Origin: Microbacterium aurum
GTDB taxonomy: Bacteria; Actinomycetota; Actinomycetes; Actinomycetales; Microbacteriaceae
Reading direction: 5' to 3'
Assembly: GCF_016907815.1 (NCBI RefSeq)
Contig: NZ_JAFBCQ010000001.1
Span: 2,728,001-2,792,000, forward strand
DNA length: 64,000 nucleotides
Below the pieces are notes generated by a model. The model saw nothing but the letters and a program-made list of their open reading frames with translations. It was not told the origin of the DNA and searched no databases. A program made the position numbers and the translations under genes. How positions within the stretch are numbered: position 1 is the first letter of the stretch; every line of letters begins with the position of its first letter. This document shows, in pieces, positions 7,551 to 15,052 of the stretch.

Positions 7551-8285
7551 TCAGTCGCCCGCGATCTGACGCCCTATCAGCTTGAAGTCGTAACCCCACC
7601 CCTTGCCGCGATCCCCAAGCACACCCTGAACCCCGGCCATCGCGACCAGGTCCCAATACCGCTGCAGACTGTCGGCCATGCGCGAGTTGAGCTTGCTGTA
7701 GAACTCCTCCGAAAGAGAGAAGTCATCGACCATCTTGCGGAAGAGGTCATTGAGCTCAGGCTCGTTCTCGAGCGCTACACGTTCGGCCGCATCCCAGAAC
7801 ACCTGTGGGCTCTCCTCCCTCTGCGGGTTCTCGGCGAGCGCATCGAGATAGTAGAACCGACCCTCCTGTCCATATCGGTTCAGTGCGGCGACAAGCGGCA
7901 TCCAAACGGGATCACTCTCCACCGCCGCGAGGGCCTGGTCGATGTAATAGCGATGCGTGGCTCGACCGACGTTGTCTCGAATAGCGTCACGCAACAGCGC
8001 CTCCATCTTGACGAGATTGTGCCGGTAGTCGTTCTTGAGTACCGCTAAGGGCAGCCACACGCGGTTGGTCGCCAGGTAGTCCAGTCCAAGACCGATCTTC
8101 AACATCTTCTCGACGCCGATCGACAACATCGTCATGATCGGGTCTCGCGTCGTCTCGATGAACGCCGCGGTTCGCAATGCCCGGATGCCATACGCGAGCA
8201 GATGCTTCGCCGAGTCAGACTCCTGGAGGAAGTTCAGGCCCTGGAGCACAGACAGGTCGTCGTCATAGGGGTTCGGCACAGGCAC
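7551..8285 (-). CDS. Hypothetical protein, mostly helical
   Basis: A 244-residue protein starting MPVPNPYDDDLSVLQGLNFL. No family is recognised. It looks all-helical, with a conserved-looking charged core (SIGVEKMLKIGLGLDYLATN then LKNDYRHNLVKMEALL) that recalls HEPN-type helical domains, but no RX4-6H motif is clear. It ends KGWGYDFKLIGRQIAGD. It lies 18 bp upstream of the DUF2510 gene in the same direction. Codon use is less GC-biased than the housekeeping genes, suggesting acquired DNA. Confidence 0.7.
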   Translation of the reverse strand: MPVPNPYDDDLSVLQGLNFLQESDSAKHLLAYGIRALRTAAFIETTRDPIMTMLSIGVEKMLKIGLGLDYLATNRVWLPLAVLKNDYRHNLVKMEALLRDAIRDNVGRATHRYYIDQALAAVESDPVWMPLVAALNRYGQEGRFYYLDALAENPQREESPQVFWDAAERVALENEPELNDLFRKMVDDFSLSEEFYSKLNSRMADSLQRYWDLVAMAGVQGVLGDRGKGWGYDFKLIGRQIAGD

Positions 8286-8352
8286 AGCATGGCACTCGAT
8301 TCCGACACCGCGTGCCCCAAACGTGCCCTCGGGCTATCGCGGACATGCAGAA

Positions 8353-8382
8353 GGCCCGGAACCTCTTGCGAGATTCCGGGCC
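8353..8382. terminator. Hairpin terminator left of attL (original tRNA-Pro terminator)
   Basis: GGCCCGGAA (8353-8361) pairs with TTCCGGGCC (8374-8382), followed by TCTT on the plus strand and TTCT on the minus. Before element insertion this hairpin would have sat directly downstream of tRNA-Pro. Confidence 0.7.
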
Positions 8383-8385
8383 TCT

Positions 8386-8432
8386 TCCGGTCGGGATGAC
8401 AGGATTTGAACCTGCGACCCCTTGACCCCCAG
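8386..8432. repeat. attL core, 47-bp copy of the tRNA-Pro 3' half
   Basis: Identical over 47 bp to 18597-18643. It includes the T-arm and anticodon-loop part of tRNA-Pro but diverges (AGAGAG instead of AGTCAAG) after the anticodon region. It is therefore a partial tRNA copy and not a gene. Confidence 0.93.
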
Positions 8433-8468
8433 AGAGCGCCCCGCCGTGACACGTAGTGACATCGCGTG

Positions 8469-8500
8469 CCGGGGAGTAGTCGAGAGTTGGCTCTCCCCGG
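8469..8500. other. Strong nested hairpin beside attL
   Basis: CCGGGGAG (8469-8476) pairs with CTCCCCGG (8493-8500). Inside it GAGAG (8482-8486) can pair with CTCTC (8491-8495), an alternative fold. It lies in the non-coding left end of the element, 36 bp from the att core. It could be a terminator or a protein-binding structure; no T-run follows. Confidence 0.45.
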
Positions 8501-8550
8501 TGCCGATGCCCTCCCCCATGACAACCCGTGACAGGCAGTGATCGGCAGTG

Positions 8551-8572
8551 TGCACACACAGGTGCACACACA
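8551..8572. repeat. Paired TGCACACACA repeats, left att arm
   Basis: Two direct copies of TGCACACACA at 8551-8560 and 8563-8572. The same 10-mer is paired at 18511-18531 near attR. In the excised circle they would flank the att core, as integrase arm-type sites do. Confidence 0.6.
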
Positions 8573-8626
8573 AAAGGGCCGTTGCCCTCCCTAACGTTGC
8601 CGCCCCGAATGCTTCCGAGAGGACAC

Positions 8627-8908
8627 ATGATGCTGACGTTCGACGCCGCGCTGCGGATCGCTGCCGGGCACTTCGGCGAGCCGTTCGTTCGTGACGGCTG
8701 GGAGGACGACGGCGTCTTCCTCGTGACGCCGCAGCGCGTGCTCGACGACGAGAGCCGCGGGCTCGTCATGGCGGGCGGCGCGTGGATCACCGTCGACCGT
8801 GCGACGGGCGAGATCGAGACATGGCCGCATCTCGACTACCTCGATCGCGTGCAGCGGATGCGAGCAGTCGCCCGGATCAGCCCGCTTGTTCCCACTCGAT
8901 CGTCGTGA
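8627..8908 (+). CDS. Small protein resembling YrhB/Imm35-type immunity proteins
   Basis: A 93-residue protein. The ATG at 8627 is chosen because GAGAGG lies at ribosome-site distance; frames open further upstream run into the hairpin region. The sequence LTFDAALRIAAGHFGEPFVR, GVFLVTPQRVLDDE and GGAWITVDRATGEIETWPHL resembles small YrhB/Imm35 domains, often polymorphic-toxin immunity proteins. This is a pattern call only. It is convergent with hicA and their 3' ends overlap by 32 bp, so transcription of one could dampen the other. Confidence 0.65.
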   Translation: MMLTFDAALRIAAGHFGEPFVRDGWEDDGVFLVTPQRVLDDESRGLVMAGGAWITVDRATGEIETWPHLDYLDRVQRMRAVARISPLVPTRSS

Positions 8909-9113
8909 TGCCAGCGTTCCGAAGAATGTTCGCGAGCAACGTGCGTCCGATATCGCTCTTCTGGCTGTGCTTGTTCGGCAGCCGCACCGTCTGAGCGCCG
9001 CGCTGCATGAACTCGGGATGCTTACCCGTCCCGGCGAACGGCCCATCGAAGCCCATCGCCCGTAGTCGAGCGATCAACTCTTTCCGGGTCGTCTGAGCCG
9101 GTAGGGGACTCAC
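8877..9113 (-). CDS. hicA: HicA-family mRNA interferase toxin
   Basis: A 78-residue protein. The GTG start at 9113 overlaps the hicB stop (GTGA), which fixes the start. The sequence TTRKELIARLRAMGFDG, GTGKHPEFMQRGAQTVRLPN and GRTLLANILRNAGI matches the dsRBD-like HicA fold, with the catalytic His in GKHPEF. HicA toxins cleave mRNA and are held by HicB. In the element the pair probably gives maintenance or anti-phage activity. Confidence 0.88.
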   Translation of the reverse strand: MSPLPAQTTRKELIARLRAMGFDGPFAGTGKHPEFMQRGAQTVRLPNKHSQKSDIGRTLLANILRNAGITTIEWEQAG

Positions 9114-9511
9114 CCTGCCAGCGGAAGGTTGAGATCGTAGCCGTCGATTACCGGCACGTCTCCGCCCGCGCTGAGTCGCAACTCGACCCATCCGGGGATC
9201 GCCGAGAGCAGGTCGGCCTCGGCCATTTCGCGGCTGCTGCCGTCTGCCCACAGCCCCTCGAAGCCGACGATCTCCGAGAACCACTCACCGGGCTCGATCT
9301 CGTGTGTCCGCGCGTGGCGCACCGCCGCCTCGGCGTAGTCGTGCAGCAGTCGCTCGGGAATACCTGCGATCATCTCGACGCTCACTCGCGGCTGGCTCTC
9401 CTGGATACGAATCCACTGTGTCGTGCGCTTCGACGCCGTTCCCGAAGCCGAAGACGCCTCGTCGCTGCGGAAGGACGTCTGTTCCTGCCACTGATTACTG
9501 ATCGTCAGCAT
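9110..9511 (-). CDS. hicB: HicB-like antitoxin
   Basis: A 133-residue protein. The ATG at 9511 has AGGAGAG upstream. The second half carries the HicB degenerate RNase-H-like fold: EWFSEIVGFEGLWADGSSRE then AEADLLSAIPGWVELRLSAG. The N-terminal part (TTQWIRIQESQPRVSVEMIA) is longer than in minimal HicB. The antitoxin precedes the toxin, the less common gene order for hic modules. It overlaps the 88-codon gene upstream by 17 bp, so the three form one operon. Confidence 0.8.
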   Translation of the reverse strand: MLTISNQWQEQTSFRSDEASSASGTASKRTTQWIRIQESQPRVSVEMIAGIPERLLHDYAEAAVRHARTHEIEPGEWFSEIVGFEGLWADGSSREMAEADLLSAIPGWVELRLSAGGDVPVIDGYDLNLPLAG

Positions 9512-9761
9512 CGGGTTCTCTCCTGAGATCATCGGGCGCAGAGACGCCCATGACATTCTGGCTGTTGACGAAGTAGACCGGCTCACCCTCCGAGTCGTAC
9601 ATCCCGTCGATACGCACAACGCTGGTCAGCACCAGTTTGATCCGAACGACGGTTCCGTCGTCGAGTAGGTACTCGTTCCAGTGCTCCCCAGAGGGCCGGA
9701 ACCCGATCTCCGTACCTTCGACCATCGTGCCGCCGAGGTTGATCTTCTTCTTCCTCGCCAC
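9495..9761 (-). CDS. Small conserved hypothetical protein, first gene of the hicBA operon
   Basis: An 88-residue protein (GTG start at 9761) that begins ARKKKINLGGTMVEGTEIGF, with YLLDDGTVVRIKLVLTSVVR and VNSQNVMGVSAPDDLRRE. It looks like a small beta-rich domain with a basic N-terminal tail. I recall similar short proteins from other bacteria but know no function. Its 3' end overlaps hicB by 17 bp, so it is probably co-expressed and may be part of the same module. Confidence 0.7.
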   Translation of the reverse strand: MARKKKINLGGTMVEGTEIGFRPSGEHWNEYLLDDGTVVRIKLVLTSVVRIDGMYDSEGEPVYFVNSQNVMGVSAPDDLRREPDADDQ

Positions 9762-9836
9762 ATTGGGGAGTCTAGTCAGGTGCGTCTTTGAATCGGGTGA
9801 TTGTCGCACAGATACTTCGCTCGCCTGACGAGAACA

Positions 9837-10358
9837 ATGTCGGCGCCCCCGGCGATCGCGCGCGACATGGAATGGATCGCACCCATCGTTGCTGTCGTCG
9901 CCGCGCTGATCGCAGGGTGGCAGGCGTGGGAAGCCCGACGCTCTCGCCTCGACGCCCGCTCGTCGGCGAGCGAAGCACAGCAGCACGAAGAACGCGCCGC
10001 CGCCGCATCCGAGCGCATCGCATCCGCGATCGAAGAACGGAACGCCGTCGAACGGGCCGAGCGCGAGCGCTACAAGAACCGGTGGACTCGCGTACCCGAG
10101 TACGTGCAGAGCGGTCGCGCGTGGAAGTTCCATCTCGGCGGCGACGGGCCGGTGACCGACGTCAGCGTGAAGATCGACGACAAGCACACGAACGAGCGAC
10201 TGAGCGTGACGATGCCCGACACCAAGAACATGCGCCCGGGCCAGTCGTTCCGGCTCGATTGGTGGCGCAGCATGGCGTCACCGCCGCAGATCACAGCTGA
10301 ACTTCACTGGGTGCGCGCGAACGGTGAGCCGCACCACTGCGCGATGACGCTCGACTGA
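9837..10358 (+). CDS. Hypothetical protein with one N-terminal membrane helix and coiled coil
   Basis: A 173-residue protein from the ATG at 9837; a second Met 10 codons later is possible. MEWIAPIVAVVAALIAGWQA is a clear membrane segment, followed by an Ala/Glu/Arg-rich coiled coil (EAQQHEERAAAASERIASAI) and a beta-rich end (VKIDDKHTNERLSVTMPD). Such layouts are common for uncharacterised phage and accessory proteins. It is divergent from the hic operon. Confidence 0.65.
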   Translation: MSAPPAIARDMEWIAPIVAVVAALIAGWQAWEARRSRLDARSSASEAQQHEERAAAASERIASAIEERNAVERAERERYKNRWTRVPEYVQSGRAWKFHLGGDGPVTDVSVKIDDKHTNERLSVTMPDTKNMRPGQSFRLDWWRSMASPPQITAELHWVRANGEPHHCAMTLD

Positions 10359-10370
10359 TCGACCGGGCTG

Positions 10371-11117
10371 CTACGCACCCGTCTGCGGCGTGCCGCCGTT
10401 CCGATGCTCGCGCTCGGCGTCGGCGATCATCTGCTCGCCGCGTTGCAGTTGCTCGATCGCGAACGCTTCGGCGCGTTTCATCTCCCGGCGCAGGCGCCGT
10501 GTCTGCACGAGCCGCATCATCGTGACCTCGCGTTCGAGCGCCACGACCTGAAGGCGGCGATAGACCTGACGCGACTCGTACTCGCGCAACCGATCTACCG
10601 CGGACTTCGCGTCGCCGAAGCGATGCTTGTTCAGATGTCCGACCACGACGGCTCGCTGCTCGTCGACCGCGGCCAGGGCGTCGTGCACGCCGTTGCCAGC
10701 GAAGGCATGCCCTCGCGCGAGGATGAGCCGCCATGCGTCCGTTGCGCGCGTGACGCGCGCCTGCCATTCGGGATCGAGACTCACATCGAACTTGATCTGG
10801 TCGGGCGCCGGTTCCGGGGCTGCCTTGATTGCGTCGGCTGCCCCCCGCTTCACTGCATCTTGAGCCTGCTCGATATAGCGCGCCATCGATAGGCCGAGTT
10901 CGTTGATCGCTGCGACGGCGTCTTGTTGATACGCGGCGAACCGATCCGCGGCGGCACGCTGCGAGTCGAGCAGTCGGACGATCATTGCCGAGCGCGCGGC
11001 CCAGGCTGCGGCGATGAGCACACCGATCAGGCTGAGGACGGCGCCGAGCGGGATCAGTGCAGCCAGGTCGAAGGCGCTCGTCGCGCTCTCGGCGGCGATC
11101 TCGGCGGGTGTCGTCAT
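10371..11117 (-). CDS. Hypothetical membrane-anchored coiled-coil protein
   Basis: A 248-residue protein. Residues about 17-45 (FDLAALIPLGAVLSLIGVLI onward) form a membrane helix; the rest is helical and charged, ending in a basic Arg/Glu-rich coiled coil (LRREMKRAEAFAIEQLQRGE). No enzyme motif is seen. It converges on the membrane protein at 9837 with 12 bp between stops. Two membrane/coiled-coil proteins back to back may form one complex, which is inference. Confidence 0.68.
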   Translation of the reverse strand: MTTPAEIAAESATSAFDLAALIPLGAVLSLIGVLIAAAWAARSAMIVRLLDSQRAAADRFAAYQQDAVAAINELGLSMARYIEQAQDAVKRGAADAIKAAPEPAPDQIKFDVSLDPEWQARVTRATDAWRLILARGHAFAGNGVHDALAAVDEQRAVVVGHLNKHRFGDAKSAVDRLREYESRQVYRRLQVVALEREVTMMRLVQTRRLRREMKRAEAFAIEQLQRGEQMIADAEREHRNGGTPQTGA

Positions 11118-11160
11118 GCCTGCATGCTATTGCCGCCGAACTCACGAAACGTTGTTTGCC

Positions 11161-11179
11161 CGCTCAGCGGCGCTGAGCG
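11161..11179. other. Perfect hairpin upstream of the 10371-11117 gene
   Basis: CGCTCAG-CGGCG-CTGAGCG, about 45 bp before the gene's start codon. It could be an operator or an mRNA leader structure. The stretch 11118-11375 around it holds no convincing gene. Confidence 0.4.
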
Positions 11180-11375
11180 CCCCGTAGGCGAGAGATCGCT
11201 GCTCAGGCTGTCGTCGTGCCAGCCACGGGCTGCGAGCGCGCCCTGCCCGGCATAGCGCGGGCGCCGCACCAATCTCCCCCGCGGCGCCCGCCGACACACC
11301 CGCTGCGCCGCTCCCGCTGTTGACACGGAGTCAACGGCCAACGCCCGCTGATCTGCGACTTCTCGGGACGCGTGC

Positions 11376-11996
11376 TCACTGTGTGGGCAGCCACACCGTT
11401 CGCACGCGAGCACGCGGAGCAGCGGCGGGTCGTGGTCCGGAATGGTGCTGCACGACTATCCGCTTGCTCGGGCACCCATGCAGGATCGCCCATTCCTGAT
11501 CTCCCGCGCGCGGCGGCGCGTGCTCGTCGACGTCGACCGGGCGCCTATCGGATTGATGCGGCGCGCGCGATCGATTCGCTTGGCGCGAGTTGTCCGCGAG
11601 CCACTGCTTCAAGAGGTCGCGCGTCCACCGGGAGACCGGCACAGGGGCCTTGCCGCGGAACGTCCGTGTCGGTGGAACCTGACCCGCACGCATCGGGCGC
11701 ACATAGGCAGCGTGGTCTCGGAAGTAGTACCGCATCGACCCCTCGGAGAGAGTCACGATGGTCGGGTTGGTGCCCCTCGACGAGATGGGAATGGCATCGT
11801 TTCGAGTGCGAGCGACCTCAGAGACCTGCTCTCACAGGGCCCTGAGTTCTTCAGCAGCATCTTCACGCTTCATCGTCAAGTCGGCCTCGCGCTGTTCGCG
11901 ATACATCCGGGGAAGAGCGCCCCGCCGCTTCCAAAGCGCTCGACCGGTTGCGACGACGATTGCAGCAACCACAGTGATGACGATTCCTTCAATCAC
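11376..11996 (-). pseudogene. Single-pass membrane protein interrupted by an in-frame TGA
   Basis: A GTG start at 11996 has AGGGAGG upstream. The first 54 codons give IEGIVITVVAAIVVATGRAL (membrane helix), a basic stretch WKRRGALPRMYREQREADL and ...AAEELRAL, then TGA at 11834-11832. The same frame stays open for another 151 codons (EQVSEVARTRNDAIPISSRG, then SMRYYFRDHAAYVRPMRAG) with coding-like GC-rich third positions, to a stop at 11376. Without the TGA it would be a 206-residue protein. Either the short protein alone is the product, or a nonsense mutation truncated the gene. Confidence 0.55.
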
Positions 11997-12223
11997 ACAG
12001 CCTCCCTTCTCGATAGCGACGCTACCGAACCTCAGCCGGGTCGACGAGGGTCACACGGCCCGATGACGACTAGGAACGCGCGCGCTGCACGACCATTGTG
12101 CAGCGCGCGCAGATAGCCCAGATCAACGGCGGTCGGCGCAGGGAACACGCGATATGTGGGCGAGACCCGGACAGGTCTATCGACAAACGACCGCAAGCAG
12201 TCTCCGATCACTAGGATGCCCGC

Positions 12224-12961
12224 ATGGGGACCTCGTATGAGCAATTTCTCGCGTGCCTGCGGAACTCCACGGCTCGACGACTGCTGGGGATTGAACTCAC
12301 CGACAAAGAGGCCGTTGTACTCGCAGACGACCGCGATGCCGCTCACGCCTACTACGAAGTCTGGTTGACGACGCGGAACTCTACCCCGGCAGTACCCACC
12401 AGGGCCGATCGGCAGGTTTCCACCGCCACTCCCCCCGAGCGAACTCTCCTCAGCATCGCGACCATCGGGCGCGGCGGAGAGCCAGCGAAGGTGCACGTGT
12501 CTACGTCGCGTCTCTTCATCTCGACGACCGGCGGCGTTTCAGTGTGGAAGGCGTTCCTAGGCGCCGCAACCCTCGGGGTCAGCACCGCCGTCACCGGCAT
12601 CAACGCGGGGGTCGGAGGCGACCTTGATATCCCGATCCGCGCCGTGAGCGCAGCCCTGATCACCAAGACCGGGATGGCGTACTCGACGATCAAAATCCTC
12701 GTCGGCGGCGATGCTGTCGAGTTCGGACTGGCCACGACCGCGAGCAGATCGGTGGTCGAAGCCATCAACGCCGCCGTCTCGGGAGGGGACCGAGCATCGG
12801 TGGCAGCCGATGCGTGGGACATCCACAAGCAAGGCCGCGCAAAGCAATGGCCGAGCGAGGGTCAACTGCGAAAGCAACTGCGAAGAGGCCTGATCGCTCA
12901 AGCGCGGTTCGAGCACGATGCCGCCGTCGCTCGCGCACTCCAATCTCTTGCCATGCTCTGA
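12224..12961 (+). CDS. Hypothetical protein
   Basis: A 245-residue protein starting MGTSYEQFLACLRNSTARRL. A TAGGAT -10-like box ends 6 nt before the ATG, so the transcript may be leaderless. The middle (KVHVSTSRLFISTTGGVSVW then GVSTAVTGINAGVGGDLDIP) is beta-rich and resembles PH-like or short membrane-associated domains, and the end is helical and basic (QLRKQLRRGLIAQARFEHD). No family is named with confidence. It ends before a strong bidirectional terminator. Confidence 0.65.
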   Translation: MGTSYEQFLACLRNSTARRLLGIELTDKEAVVLADDRDAAHAYYEVWLTTRNSTPAVPTRADRQVSTATPPERTLLSIATIGRGGEPAKVHVSTSRLFISTTGGVSVWKAFLGAATLGVSTAVTGINAGVGGDLDIPIRAVSAALITKTGMAYSTIKILVGGDAVEFGLATTASRSVVEAINAAVSGGDRASVAADAWDIHKQGRAKQWPSEGQLRKQLRRGLIAQARFEHDAAVARALQSLAML

Positions 12962-12988
12962 CGTGCACTGGGCTGCCGCGGGACATGT

Positions 12989-13029
12989 GCGAGGGGCGGA
13001 GCGAGACGTACGACAGCACCGCCCCTCGC
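12989..13029. terminator. Bidirectional hairpin between convergent genes
   Basis: GCGAGGGGCG (12989-12998) pairs perfectly with CGCCCCTCGC (13020-13029) around a 21-nt loop. It lies between the plus-strand gene ending at 12961 and the minus-strand operon ending at 13066. No T-run is present, which is common in high-GC genomes. Confidence 0.6.
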
Positions 13030-13065
13030 GGATGCGACGCGGATGACCGACGCGTCGCACCGGCC

Positions 13066-13725
13066 TTACTCGTCGGCGGCGTCGAGCCGACCGACCCACT
13101 GATCGACAGCGCCGTCGAGCCCGCCGCGGATCGCCTCGTACCCGGACTGATCGGCGCGGTAGACGTCCTGCCACGCGCCGACCGTCGCGTCGCTGCCCTC
13201 GGCGGCTTCGGTCATGGCGCGGTGCCATGCGATCGCAGGCGCGTACTGCTGCTCGGCATCGCGCACCGACATCGCAGCCTCGACGCCGAGATCGGCGAGC
13301 CGGTCGAACACGAGCCCATGAACCTCCGCGATGATCTCGTCGGCCGCGTTCGAGTCGAGCACCTGCGGCAGCGTCTCGACGAGATCAGCGATCGCGAGAG
13401 CGCGCGTCTCGTCCGCGTTCGCGATGATCTGCGCGAGTGGCCGGCCCTTGTCGAGCAGCGCCTGTACCTTCACCGCCTCGTGCTGCACGCGTGCGATCTC
13501 GTCGGCAGTCTTCGGGCGCAGCGACGCGATCACGCCGTCACGCGTCGGCACGTTCTGCGGCAGCACCGGGCGCGCCGCGAGCAGCGCCTGACGGGCTGCG
13601 TGCACGCGCGCCCGCCTACGGGTCGCGATCGCCTCGGGTGCGAGGTCAGCGTCGGCGTACTGCATCGCCGCTCCCAGTTCGTCGCGGTAGCCGCGCACGG
13701 CGGTCGCGTAGTTGTTCGTGGTCAC
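13066..13725 (-). CDS. Hypothetical protein, last gene of the element's main operon
   Basis: A 219-residue protein. The GTG start at 13725 overlaps the stop of the TerS-like gene (GTGA). It is helical and acidic: TTNNYATAVRGYRDELGAAM, LPQNVPTRDGVIASLRPKTA and AIAWHRAMTEAAEGSDATVG. It lacks signal peptide, membrane segment or enzyme motif. Its position after the TerS-like gene suggests a packaging- or capsid-interference role, but that is guesswork from context. Confidence 0.68.
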   Translation of the reverse strand: MTTNNYATAVRGYRDELGAAMQYADADLAPEAIATRRRARVHAARQALLAARPVLPQNVPTRDGVIASLRPKTADEIARVQHEAVKVQALLDKGRPLAQIIANADETRALAIADLVETLPQVLDSNAADEIIAEVHGLVFDRLADLGVEAAMSVRDAEQQYAPAIAWHRAMTEAAEGSDATVGAWQDVYRADQSGYEAIRGGLDGAVDQWVGRLDAADE

Positions 13726-14234
13726 TGTTGGGTTCCTTCCCCCTCGGTGTCCTGCACGCGGTCGCGAGCAGTGGTCTTCTCGGCGGCGTTCACCTGATCG
13801 GTGATCGTCATCGCCCATGCGGCCAGCACGGTCTTGAACTCGTCGACTCCCGAATCGCCGCTGATCTTGTCGAGCCCCATGAGCCGAGCGCGGCGATCCA
13901 TGATCGACAGCACCCGATCGACGGCCCACAGATCGGGGGCCTTCGGCGAGCCGTCGCGTGTCGTCCCTTCTCCGAGCGCGGCGGGCATGAGTTCCCGCTG
14001 CAACGCGTCGAATAATTCGAGTTCCTGTGTGAGCAGTTGCTTCGCGTGCTCGCGCGGTACCTTCGCGATTTCACGCTCGACGGCGCGGTGCGCGTTGCCG
14101 GGGTTCGAGTAGCCGAGCGCGGCAGCGATCTCGCGGTACGTCGCCCGGCGCAGCCGCATTTGCAGGGCTGCGTCGGCGCGCTGCGCCGCGGTCAGGCGCC
14201 GCTCGGCATTCGTCTTCGGTTCGTTCGTGGTCAC
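13722..14234 (-). CDS. Helix-turn-helix protein resembling phage terminase small subunits
   Basis: A 170-residue protein (GTG at 14234, overlapping the previous stop). Residues about 15-60 form a homeodomain-like helix-turn-helix: LRRATYREIAAALGYSNPGN followed by AHRAVEREIA. The middle (QELELFDALQRELMPAALGE, DLWAVDRVLSIMDRRARLMG) matches a family common in actinophages, annotated as DNA-binding or small-terminase-like. In a satellite, a TerS homologue would redirect helper-phage packaging. A plain DNA-binding regulator is the alternative. Confidence 0.6.
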   Translation of the reverse strand: MTTNEPKTNAERRLTAAQRADAALQMRLRRATYREIAAALGYSNPGNAHRAVEREIAKVPREHAKQLLTQELELFDALQRELMPAALGEGTTRDGSPKAPDLWAVDRVLSIMDRRARLMGLDKISGDSGVDEFKTVLAAWAMTITDQVNAAEKTTARDRVQDTEGEGTQQ

Positions 14235-14673
14235 TGCTCGGTTCCTCCCATTCGTGCCGCTGCGCGGCGTGTCCGTCGTTGTTCGCGCTCATGCGCTCGG
14301 TACTCGGCGTCAGCGCGTCGACGACGCTTGAACTCACGCAGTCGCTCGCGACGGCACCCGATGCAATCGCCCTTCGAGTCCTTGCCGAACGTCAGGCGGT
14401 AGTGGCCTCGCGGGCAGTAGAGCCAGTCGCCGCCGTGATCCAACTGCGCGTTGTGCGAGTAACACAGCGGGGCATAGTCCTTCGGGTCGCGTGACCACCG
14501 CACCGGCACGTCGTCGGGGTTGCATCGCCGTCCTTCAGGCCGAAGATGAGCCCTTCGCCGATCAGCCCCCAGCCGTCCTCGAGGCGGTCACAGCCGGGCG
14601 CAGCACAGGACTGGCCGACCGCCGAGCCGCGGGTGCGCTTCAGTTCGGCGTGAATGCGCCGGTACTCGCTCAT
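14231..14673 (-). pseudogene. Zinc-ribbon/HNH-like phage protein with a one-base frameshift
   Basis: The first part (ATG at 14673) reads MSEYRRIHAELKRTRGSAVG, CAAPGCDRLEDGWGLIGEGL and ends in frame near DGDATP. One frame over it continues DDVPVRWSRDPKDYAPLCYS, HNAQLDHGGDWLYCPRGHYR, CIGCRRERLREFKRRRRADA. Adding one base to GGGG (plus strand 14516-14519) joins them into about 147 residues with Cys/His pairs typical of HNH-adjacent zinc proteins in actinophages. Both ends overlap neighbouring genes by 4 bp (ATGA, GTGA), which argues the gene is real and the shift recent or artefactual. Confidence 0.72.
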
Positions 14674-14951
14674 GACCATCGCGCACCCCCGTGCACGGTG
14701 CAGACGAGCGCGACAAGCAGTTCGCGCAGTTCGCGCGCCTCTGCACGATGCGCTGCGGCTTCCGCGGTGAACGTGCTCATGTAGGCCTTGATCGCAGCCT
14801 CGTGGCCGCGTGACACCGTGTTCATCGCGGCGATGTAGCCGCCGAGCGCAGCGCGCCGTTCGCGCTTCACGTCGCGCAGGGCGTCTCGGTCGGGATCTGT
14901 CACGACGCGGTGTGCACGGTCGACGAGCGCGCGGAAAGCGTCATCGGTCAT
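14670..14951 (-). CDS. Small hypothetical protein of the replication operon
   Basis: A 93-residue protein with AGAGGAA upstream of the ATG at 14951. It is fully helical and charged: MTDDAFRALVDRAHRVVTDP, RERRAALGGYIAAMNTVSRG and a coiled-coil-like end AAAHRAEARELRELLVALVC. It is placed between the initiator and the HNH-like gene, and its stop overlaps the latter's start. No family is recognised. Confidence 0.65.
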   Translation of the reverse strand: MTDDAFRALVDRAHRVVTDPDRDALRDVKRERRAALGGYIAAMNTVSRGHEAAIKAYMSTFTAEAAAHRAEARELRELLVALVCTVHGGARWS

Positions 14952-15052
14952 CGTGGGTTCCTCTCGTCGAGTCCCTGACTTCGCGTCAAAGGCGGTCGGC
15001 TGTGATCTGGGGTTTCCTTTGGTGTGTTCACGCTGTGCGTGCAGTGATGAAC

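Noticed and set aside
8386..8440. A second tRNA-Pro gene at the left boundary
   Set aside because: Only the 3' 47 bp match; beyond the anticodon region the sequence diverges and cannot fold as a tRNA.
11114..11413. Minus-strand ORF starting with a CxxC-type motif (MLACERCGCPHSEHA)
   Set aside because: It overlaps the gene ending at 11376, has no clear ribosome site, and becomes Arg-rich and low in coding character after 40 residues. A short zinc protein is possible but not supported.
11832..11834. In-frame TGA as a selenocysteine codon
   Set aside because: No catalytic context, no visible SECIS-like hairpin directly downstream, and no selenoprotein genes in the window.
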